Source: Siphonodentalium dalli
Lineage: Eukaryota; Mollusca; Scaphopoda; Gadilida; Siphonodentaliidae
Direction: 5' to 3'
Length of the DNA: 64,000 nt
Assembly (NCBI GenBank): GCA_032622095.1
Contig: CP136068.1
Coordinates: 51,704,443-51,768,442 of the forward strand
Part shown: positions 53,553 through 64,000 of the stretch, in pieces
Numbering within the stretch: the first letter of the stretch is position 1
Layout of the letters: the number at the start of each line of letters is the position of its first letter
Position numbers and translations under genes: made by a program
Notes under the pieces: generated by a model
What the model saw: only the letters and a program-made list of their open reading frames with translations
Database searches by the model: none
What the model was told of the DNA's origin: nothing

Positions 53553-54518
53553 AACTAAATTTTTCACAAAGAGAAACATTTAAAAAATGCTATAACCCTA
53601 CTTTCAAACTGAAATTGTAAATTTTCAACCTGAAATCCCAAGTGGAAATGCATTTGAACCTGAAATCAGAAATACAAAGTTATCCCATTTGCCATATATA
53701 CATGTCAAAGGCACGGACGGCCAGTGTACACATACAATACCAGGGCATGTGGGTGTATTGAAACCAAAATAAAAACAAGACATGGGGGGGGGGGGGGGGG
53801 TTGTACGATGATCAAATGGTGATAATTCACGAACGAACACATATATAGGACGATCGCGCTATAATTCATATGAACCCATTTCTATAAGTTATATAAATTT
53901 CCTTTGCAACATGGGGAATATATAAGACTTCATACTTATTAAGCAATAGAGACGCCAGAAAACACGGGAGGAAATTGAAATAGAAAATTGTTAACCCCTC
54001 TCCCCCCCCCCCCCCCCATCCATTCCCAGTGGCCCAGAAACACGCAATGTCAAATTATTGAAAACTAACATGGTTAACGATATCGCCAAAACAAATATCT
54101 GGTTCAGATTAAAACATAAAAAAAAAACAATGCTTGGTAATGTATTTGTGTTCTCTCACAGTCAATTTATTCGCTAAAAGAAAACTTTTTGTGATAAATT
54201 TTTCCCGAAAGGTATCTTTTCTATCGTGTCCAGTTCTTTTGTTTTTACGAACAATAAATAAAATAATGAATAAACAAAAGCCGAAGGCAAAATCACACTT
54301 AATCTATACACCTTTTACTCGCATTTCCTCGCTACAAGATTCTCCAAATCACGAGGATCAAGGTAACATTTCCTTCGCGCCGCCGAGCTCACTGACAGCC
54401 AATCAGATTGCGGATGTTAATTGCAGTCGGGACAACCAATCGCTGAGTGTTGTTCTCACAATGCTTCTCGCGAGATATAGGGACGCTGTTTTCGAAAAAT
54501 TTCACAAATCGACTTTGA

Positions 54519-54941
<423 letters not shown>

Positions 54942-54975
54942 TTCTTACGACTCAGTGTCGTATAGAAAGACAAAC

Positions 54976-54991
54976 GGCCCTTTTCAGGGCC
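54976..54991 (+). terminator. H3 3' stem-loop (unit B3)
   Basis: Standard stem-loop and downstream elements. Confidence 0.93.
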
Positions 54992-56298
54992 ACCAAAATT
55001 TCACTAAAGATAAACTCTAAAAATTGCTAATTATACCAGTAAACCGAGCATATAATGAATGAATAGTTGGGGTAATTGAACCATCCCTAAAATTTGGGCG
55101 TACGTTCCTTTAATTGGCAAACTCATTCATATTTCTCAGACATACACTGTTGTGGAAATGGCCACCGCGTCCGCGAATGCACACATGTGCACAAACCGAT
55201 TTATAAATAAGTTTGTAATGATGCATTCCAAGAAAATCTTTTCTTTTGTTTTCATTAATGGAGGAAATAAAGATATATATTATTAGTAATCAACAATAAA
55301 ATGAGTGTCAACTCAACTAATACAAGCACGTTAGTCATTTGAATGAGTAGTAATACTCACTTCTTCGACCCTGGTGACAACATGTTCAGTTGATTTTCGA
55401 GTATCGTTCAAGCATTAGATCCCATATAAAGATAATAGACAATCTTCAATGCAAACGGAGCATGCCTGTAACGAGAACGCGAGAACCCCTCAGTCAAAAT
55501 GATAAGGCCATAACTGTGCATGTAGACACATACTGCAGATCATTAACCCCATGTTTGTTCAGCCCGGTGTGAGAAAATTTGTAAAACTATGCAAGAAAAT
55601 CGCAAATCCTAGCATCTAGACTGGCCTCAACTGAAGCTTCACTAGTGTTGGAAATTTCAAACCTCATACTCCCTCTTAGGTTGGAAAATTCTTCAACTGA
55701 TGACCATTTCAGTCCACAAGTTTGACCGAATGTACTAAACTATTGTTTTGTTAAACTAATTAGCAGTTTTGTATTGGTCACGGGGGAGGGACAGTGACAC
55801 ACCGGGCCGACCATGGTTCGGCCCGGTGTTCGAAAATTTTGAAATCTGAACAAGAAAATCGCAAAATCCTAGCATCTAGACTAGCCTCAAGTCTTCTTAG
55901 AGTTGGAAATTTCAAACCTGACATCCCCCACTTAGATTGGAAAATTTCCAAATGATGACAATTCCAACTAAAGTTTTGGCAGGTAGCCTATTGGGAGCCG
56001 GTATCGAGCGACCTTAATTGTTGTATCGGCGTCGATACCGACTTGACACACCTTTACACGCCTGGCTAAGCTGATTGCTGTTCACCTCAGAAATACTTAG
56101 TGCGCGAAGCCTTAATTGTTGATTGGTGAACCATCAGACGTCAATATTTCATTTCCGAAAAACGCGTCCGAATTGATCAGTGTTTCGCACTTTATAATGG
56201 TGGCAGATTTTGTTTGTGAGTTCTGTAGTGGATATATCATTATGTGAGTAGATATTTATCATTAGGTATACATATATATGTGATATTGTATAACATCT

Positions 56299-56416
56299 AA
56301 TATTGATTGTCATGTTATACCATTCATGACCCCCATTCAAAATTTCCCAAGTGGGGTGTAGGGAAAGGGTGCCGCCCCTTCCAAATCCTCCCTGGCTTTG
56401 GCCTAAAAAAAAAAAT

Positions 56417-56447
<31 letters not shown>

Positions 56448-56454
56448 TGATTGT
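56299..56454 (+). mobile_element. Poly(A)-tailed retroposon, unit B3 copy
   Basis: Inherited copy of the insert at 48017..48172. Confidence 0.78.
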
Positions 56455-57070
56455 ACACTTATACTTTAAGTTATAAATTAATGTTCCATTAGCACGCTCA
56501 TTTTCACAAGCAACTCTCTAAAAAGACGGAAAACGCGCCAAAGCTTCCCCCACGATCCGGTGTTCATATCTAACCAATTACACATGCTCGTTTTTTTCCA
56601 CCTTCCCAAACAACACTTTGCTGACAAATTTCGACTTTTAATTGTCTACTCCCAGACGCATACCAACACGCGGCAGTTTGATCTTTTGAAGTGTGTGGTG
56701 TGCAGGCGGAATTCGCGAATATGGCTGATCGAAAAATCTTAGTTGAAAATTTGACTGCCAAAAACATATTGATCTCTCGCCTAAAGTTTCCAGAAAATGA
56801 ACAAACCATATAGAAAAATATATCACGCAACAGATGGTGAATTCCTTTTAGCAAAATTGCAATAAGTTTTTGTAAAATATGGCGATAACTGAACATACAC
56901 AAACACACATTAACAAAATGCGCGCAGGCCTTTGTCGGAAGCCGGGTGTTTTCATTTTCGCCCGCGCTCTATCACAATTAGGCCAGCTTATTTCCGCGGT
57001 CGTCATTTTCAAACAGACATTCGTCAACCTCAACCTCACAATCTCTTTACAGTTCACTCGAAAAATAATT

Positions 57071-57637
57071 ATGGCTGAAACTGCAACCGCAACTCCAAAG
57101 AAGAAGGCTGCACCGAAGAAAACAACCGATCATCCAAAATACAGCGAGATGGTCATAGCTGCCGTTAAAGAATTAAAAGAACGAGGAGGGTCTTCGCGAC
57201 AAGCTATTTTGAAGTACATCATGGCCAACTTCACCCTTGGAAATGATGCAAAGGCAGTCAACAACAGACTGAAGGTGGCTCTAAAGGCTGGAGTTAAAAA
57301 TGACTCACTGAAGCAGGCCAAGGGAACTGGAGCCTCAGGGTCCTTTGGAATTGGCACAGCAAAAGTTGAGAAGCCAAAGCCAAAGAAACCAGCAGCTGCT
57401 AAACCAAACCCGAAGGCAAAGTCACCAGTTAAGAAAGGTGCTACCAAGCCTAAGAAAGCTGCAGAAAAGAAAGACGCGAAGAAGGTTGCGAAACCAAAGA
57501 AATCACCAGCTAAAAAGAAGCCGGCTGCAAAACCAAAAAAATCCCCGGCTAAATCCCCGGCGAAGAAAGCAGCAAAACCACCGAAAGCCAAGGCTACTCC
57601 CAAAAAGAAGCCAGCTACCAAGAAAGCGGCGAAATAA
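57071..57637 (+). CDS. H1: Histone H1 (unit B3)
   Basis: Identical 188-residue H1. Confidence 0.96.
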   Translation: MAETATATPKKKAAPKKTTDHPKYSEMVIAAVKELKERGGSSRQAILKYIMANFTLGNDAKAVNNRLKVALKAGVKNDSLKQAKGTGASGSFGIGTAKVEKPKPKKPAAAKPNPKAKSPVKKGATKPKKAAEKKDAKKVAKPKKSPAKKKPAAKPKKSPAKSPAKKAAKPPKAKATPKKKPATKKAAK

Positions 57638-57677
57638 TTTCGCTATCCATTCTGGTCTTGAAACCAGTTTTACAAAC

Positions 57678-57693
57678 GGCCCTTTTCAGGGCC
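57678..57693 (+). terminator. H1 3' stem-loop (unit B3 H1)
   Basis: Standard stem-loop and downstream elements. Confidence 0.93.
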
Positions 57694-58659
57694 AACTAAA
57701 TTTTTCACAAAGAGAAACATTTAAAAAATGCTATAACCCTACTTTCAAACTGAAATTGTAAATTTTCAACCTGAAATCCCAAGTGGAAATGCATTTGAAC
57801 CTGAAATCAGAAATACAAAGTTATCCCATTTGCCATATATACATGTCAAAGGCACGGACGGCCAGTGTACACATACAATACCAGGGCATGTGGGTGTATT
57901 GAAACCAAAATAAAAACAAGACATGGGGGGGGGGGGGGGGGTTGTACGATGATCAAATGGTGATAATTCACGAACGAACACATATATAGGACGATCGCGC
58001 TATAATTCATATGAACCCATTTCTATAAGTTATATAAATTTCCTTTGCAACATGGGGAATATATAAGACTTCATACTTATTAAGCAATAGAGACGCCAGA
58101 AAACACGGGAGGAAATTGAAATAGAAAATTGTTAACCCCTCTCCCCCCCCCCCCCCCCATCCATTCCCAGTGGCCCAGAAACACGCAATGTCAAATTATT
58201 GAAAACTAACATGGTTAACGATATCGCCAAAACAAATATCTGGTTCAGATTAAAACATAAAAAAAAAACAATGCTTGGTAATGTATTTGTGTTCTCTCAC
58301 AGTCAATTTATTCGCTAAAAGAAAACTTTTTGTGATAAATTTTTCCCGAAAGGTATCTTTTCTATCGTGTCCAGTTCTTTTGTTTTTACGAACAATAAAT
58401 AAAATAATGAATAAACAAAAGCCGAAGGCAAAATCACACTTAATCTATACACCTTTTACTCGCATTTCCTCGCTACAAGATTCTCCAAATCACGAGGATC
58501 AAGGTAACATTTCCTTCGCGCCGCCGAGCTCACTGACAGCCAATCAGATTGCGGATGTTAATTGCAGTCGGGACAACCAATCGCTGAGTGTTGTTCTCAC
58601 AATGCTTCTCGCGAGATATAGGGACGCTGTTTTCGAAAAATTTCACAAATCGACTTTGA

Positions 58660-59082
<423 letters not shown>

Positions 59083-59116
59083 TTCTTACGACTCAGTGTC
59101 GTATAGAAAGACAAAC

Positions 59117-59132
59117 GGCCCTTTTCAGGGCC
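59117..59132 (+). terminator. H3 3' stem-loop (unit B4)
   Basis: Standard stem-loop and downstream elements. Confidence 0.93.
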
Positions 59133-60439
59133 ACCAAAATTTCACTAAAGATAAACTCTAAAAATTGCTAATTATACCAGTAAACCGAGCATATAATGAA
59201 TGAATAGTTGGGGTAATTGAACCATCCCTAAAATTTGGGCGTACGTTCCTTTAATTGGCAAACTCATTCATATTTCTCAGACATACACTGTTGTGGAAAT
59301 GGCCACCGCGTCCGCGAATGCACACATGTGCACAAACCGATTTATAAATAAGTTTGTAATGATGCATTCCAAGAAAATCTTTTCTTTTGTTTTCATTAAT
59401 GGAGGAAATAAAGATATATATTATTAGTAATCAACAATAAAATGAGTGTCAACTCAACTAATACAAGCACGTTAGTCATTTGAATGAGTAGTAATACTCA
59501 CTTCTTCGACCCTGGTGACAACATGTTCAGTTGATTTTCGAGTATCGTTCAAGCATTAGATCCCATATAAAGATAATAGACAATCTTCAATGCAAACGGA
59601 GCATGCCTGTAACGAGAACGCGAGAACCCCTCAGTCAAAATGATAAGGCCATAACTGTGCATGTAGACACATACTGCAGATCATTAACCCCATGTTTGTT
59701 CAGCCCGGTGTGAGAAAATTTGTAAAACTATGCAAGAAAATCGCAAATCCTAGCATCTAGACTGGCCTCAACTGAAGCTTCACTAGTGTTGGAAATTTCA
59801 AACCTCATACTCCCTCTTAGGTTGGAAAATTCTTCAACTGATGACCATTTCAGTCCACAAGTTTGACCGAATGTACTAAACTATTGTTTTGTTAAACTAA
59901 TTAGCAGTTTTGTATTGGTCACGGGGGAGGGACAGTGACACACCGGGCCGACCATGGTTCGGCCCGGTGTTCGAAAATTTTGAAATCTGAACAAGAAAAT
60001 CGCAAAATCCTAGCATCTAGACTAGCCTCAAGTCTTCTTAGAGTTGGAAATTTCAAACCTGACATCCCCCACTTAGATTGGAAAATTTCCAAATGATGAC
60101 AATTCCAACTAAAGTTTTGGCAGGTAGCCTATTGGGAGCCGGTATCGAGCGACCTTAATTGTTGTATCGGCGTCGATACCGACTTGACACACCTTTACAC
60201 GCCTGGCTAAGCTGATTGCTGTTCACCTCAGAAATACTTAGTGCGCGAAGCCTTAATTGTTGATTGGTGAACCATCAGACGTCAATATTTCATTTCCGAA
60301 AAACGCGTCCGAATTGATCAGTGTTTCGCACTTTATAATGGTGGCAGATTTTGTTTGTGAGTTCTGTAGTGGATATATCATTATGTGAGTAGATATTTAT
60401 CATTAGGTATACATATATATGTGATATTGTATAACATCT

Positions 60440-60557
60440 AATATTGATTGTCATGTTATACCATTCATGACCCCCATTCAAAATTTCCCAAGTGGGGTGT
60501 AGGGAAAGGGTGCCGCCCCTTCCAAATCCTCCCTGGCTTTGGCCTAAAAAAAAAAAT

Positions 60558-60588
<31 letters not shown>

Positions 60589-60595
60589 TGATTGT
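60440..60595 (+). mobile_element. Poly(A)-tailed retroposon, unit B4 copy
   Basis: Inherited copy of the insert at 48017..48172. Confidence 0.78.
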
Positions 60596-61211
60596 ACACT
60601 TATACTTTAAGTTATAAATTAATGTTCCATTAGCACGCTCATTTTCACAAGCAACTCTCTAAAAAGACGGAAAACGCGCCAAAGCTTCCCCCACGATCCG
60701 GTGTTCATATCTAACCAATTACACATGCTCGTTTTTTTCCACCTTCCCAAACAACACTTTGCTGACAAATTTCGACTTTTAATTGTCTACTCCCAGACGC
60801 ATACCAACACGCGGCAGTTTGATCTTTTGAAGTGTGTGGTGTGCAGGCGGAATTCGCGAATATGGCTGATCGAAAAATCTTAGTTGAAAATTTGACTGCC
60901 AAAAACATATTGATCTCTCGCCTAAAGTTTCCAGAAAATGAACAAACCATATAGAAAAATATATCACGCAACAGATGGTGAATTCCTTTTAGCAAAATTG
61001 CAATAAGTTTTTGTAAAATATGGCGATAACTGAACATACACAAACACACATTAACAAAATGCGCGCAGGCCTTTGTCGGAAGCCGGGTGTTTTCATTTTC
61101 GCCCGCGCTCTATCACAATTAGGCCAGCTTATTTCCGCGGTCGTCATTTTCAAACAGACATTCGTCAACCTCAACCTCACAATCTCTTTACAGTTCACTC
61201 GAAAAATAATT

Positions 61212-61778
61212 ATGGCTGAAACTGCAACCGCAACTCCAAAGAAGAAGGCTGCACCGAAGAAAACAACCGATCATCCAAAATACAGCGAGATGGTCATAGC
61301 TGCCGTTAAAGAATTAAAAGAACGAGGAGGGTCTTCGCGACAAGCTATTTTGAAGTACATCATGGCCAACTTCACCCTTGGAAATGATGCAAAGGCAGTC
61401 AACAACAGACTGAAGGTGGCTCTAAAGGCTGGAGTTAAAAATGACTCACTGAAGCAGGCCAAGGGAACTGGAGCCTCAGGGTCCTTTGGAATTGGCACAG
61501 CAAAAGTTGAGAAGCCAAAGCCAAAGAAACCAGCAGCTGCTAAACCAAACCCGAAGGCAAAGTCACCAGTTAAGAAAGGTGCTACCAAGCCTAAGAAAGC
61601 TGCAGAAAAGAAAGACGCGAAGAAGGTTGCGAAACCAAAGAAATCACCAGCTAAAAAGAAGCCGGCTGCAAAACCAAAAAAATCCCCGGCTAAATCCCCG
61701 GCGAAGAAAGCAGCAAAACCACCGAAAGCCAAGGCTACTCCCAAAAAGAAGCCAGCTACCAAGAAAGCGGCGAAATAA
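61212..61778 (+). CDS. H1: Histone H1 (unit B4)
   Basis: Identical 188-residue H1; the last complete H1 in the window. Confidence 0.96.
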   Translation: MAETATATPKKKAAPKKTTDHPKYSEMVIAAVKELKERGGSSRQAILKYIMANFTLGNDAKAVNNRLKVALKAGVKNDSLKQAKGTGASGSFGIGTAKVEKPKPKKPAAAKPNPKAKSPVKKGATKPKKAAEKKDAKKVAKPKKSPAKKKPAAKPKKSPAKSPAKKAAKPPKAKATPKKKPATKKAAK

Positions 61779-61818
61779 TTTCGCTATCCATTCTGGTCTT
61801 GAAACCAGTTTTACAAAC

Positions 61819-61834
61819 GGCCCTTTTCAGGGCC
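61819..61834 (+). terminator. H1 3' stem-loop (unit B4 H1)
   Basis: Standard stem-loop and downstream elements. Confidence 0.93.
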
Positions 61835-62800
61835 AACTAAATTTTTCACAAAGAGAAACATTTAAAAAATGCTATAACCCTACTTTCAAACTGAAATTGT
61901 AAATTTTCAACCTGAAATCCCAAGTGGAAATGCATTTGAACCTGAAATCAGAAATACAAAGTTATCCCATTTGCCATATATACATGTCAAAGGCACGGAC
62001 GGCCAGTGTACACATACAATACCAGGGCATGTGGGTGTATTGAAACCAAAATAAAAACAAGACATGGGGGGGGGGGGGGGGGTTGTACGATGATCAAATG
62101 GTGATAATTCACGAACGAACACATATATAGGACGATCGCGCTATAATTCATATGAACCCATTTCTATAAGTTATATAAATTTCCTTTGCAACATGGGGAA
62201 TATATAAGACTTCATACTTATTAAGCAATAGAGACGCCAGAAAACACGGGAGGAAATTGAAATAGAAAATTGTTAACCCCTCTCCCCCCCCCCCCCCCCA
62301 TCCATTCCCAGTGGCCCAGAAACACGCAATGTCAAATTATTGAAAACTAACATGGTTAACGATATCGCCAAAACAAATATCTGGTTCAGATTAAAACATA
62401 AAAAAAAAACAATGCTTGGTAATGTATTTGTGTTCTCTCACAGTCAATTTATTCGCTAAAAGAAAACTTTTTGTGATAAATTTTTCCCGAAAGGTATCTT
62501 TTCTATCGTGTCCAGTTCTTTTGTTTTTACGAACAATAAATAAAATAATGAATAAACAAAAGCCGAAGGCAAAATCACACTTAATCTATACACCTTTTAC
62601 TCGCATTTCCTCGCTACAAGATTCTCCAAATCACGAGGATCAAGGTAACATTTCCTTCGCGCCGCCGAGCTCACTGACAGCCAATCAGATTGCGGATGTT
62701 AATTGCAGTCGGGACAACCAATCGCTGAGTGTTGTTCTCACAATGCTTCTCGCGAGATATAGGGACGCTGTTTTCGAAAAATTTCACAAATCGACTTTGA

Positions 62801-63223
<423 letters not shown>

Positions 63224-63257
63224 TTCTTACGACTCAGTGTCGTATAGAAAGACAAAC

Positions 63258-63273
63258 GGCCCTTTTCAGGGCC
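63258..63273 (+). terminator. H3 3' stem-loop (unit B5)
   Basis: Standard stem-loop and downstream elements. Confidence 0.93.
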
Positions 63274-64000
63274 ACCAAAATTTCACTAAAGATAAACTCT
63301 AAAAATTGCTAATTATACCAGTAAACCGAGCATATAATGAATGAATAGTTGGGGTAATTGAACCATCCCTAAAATTTGGGCGTACGTTCCTTTAATTGGC
63401 AAACTCATTCATATTTCTCAGACATACACTGTTGTGGAAATGGCCACCGCGTCCGCGAATGCACACATGTGCACAAACCGATTTATAAATAAGTTTGTAA
63501 TGATGCATTCCAAGAAAATCTTTTCTTTTGTTTTCATTAATGGAGGAAATAAAGATATATATTATTAGTAATCAACAATAAAATGAGTGTCAACTCAACT
63601 AATACAAGCACGTTAGTCATTTGAATGAGTAGTAATACTCACTTCTTCGACCCTGGTGACAACATGTTCAGTTGATTTTCGAGTATCGTTCAAGCATTAG
63701 ATCCCATATAAAGATAATAGACAATCTTCAATGCAAACGGAGCATGCCTGTAACGAGAACGCGAGAACCCCTCAGTCAAAATGATAAGGCCATAACTGTG
63801 CATGTAGACACATACTGCAGATCATTAACCCCATGTTTGTTCAGCCCGGTGTGAGAAAATTTGTAAAACTATGCAAGAAAATCGCAAATCCTAGCATCTA
63901 GACTGGCCTCAACTGAAGCTTCACTAGTGTTGGAAATTTCAAACCTCATACTCCCTCTTAGGTTGGAAAATTCTTCAACTGAGACCATTTCAGTCCACAA

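Overview
This is a eukaryotic (animal) window, not a bacterial one. It contains two adjoining tandem arrays of intronless, replication-dependent histone genes. The predicted H4, H3, H2A and H2B proteins are those of a metazoan. The H2B and H1 tails and the spacer and retroposon content look like a marine invertebrate, probably a lophotrochozoan, but I cannot name the species from sequence alone. Every histone gene with its 3' flank in the window ends in the same 16-nt 3' stem-loop (GGCCCTTTTCAGGGCC). A purine-rich downstream element resembling a U7 snRNP target follows it in all but one copy. No ordinary polyadenylated protein gene was found.

Array A (1..40974) repeats a unit of H4(-), a 1.7-kb spacer, H2A(-), a 273-bp divergent promoter, H2B(+) and a 0.74-kb convergent spacer. 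The standard period is 3951 bp. There are 10 H2A, 10 H2B and 11 H4 genes (the first is cut by the window edge), plus one extra H4 5' fragment. All predicted proteins of a class are identical. Four units depart from standard. A2 lost 148 bp immediately 3' of the H2A stem-loop. A3 has an 869-bp retroposon-like insert (E1) flanked by a 144-bp target duplication, which makes an H4-tail/element fusion ORF. A9 has a 128-bp copy of the same element family (E2) at the matching position in the H2A promoter, plus 3 extra bases beside the H2A stem-loop. A11 is broken after H4 by a 5'-truncated, frameshifted LINE.

The junction (40975..45227) holds the LINE pseudogene (ORF1 remnant, AP-endonuclease/RT ORF2 with several frameshifts), about 1.1 kb of unrecognised sequence and a 100-N assembly gap. 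The true distance between the two arrays is therefore unknown.

Array B (45228..64000) repeats a 4141-bp unit with H3(+) and H1(+). It has five H3 and four complete H1 genes; one further H1 falls in the gap and the fifth lies beyond the window end. The H3-H1 spacer contains a dispersed repeat that also occurs, in the opposite orientation, in the array A spacer. It also contains a small poly(A)-tailed retroposon with 12-bp target duplications, present in every complete unit.

Together the genes supply the four core histones and the linker histone for S-phase chromatin assembly. The most interesting signals are the paired E1/E2 insertions between TATA box and start codon of two different histone genes, the 144-bp target duplication with its chimeric ORF, and a heptamer (consensus AWTGCTA) at a constant 31-33 nt beyond the stem-loop in all five gene classes.
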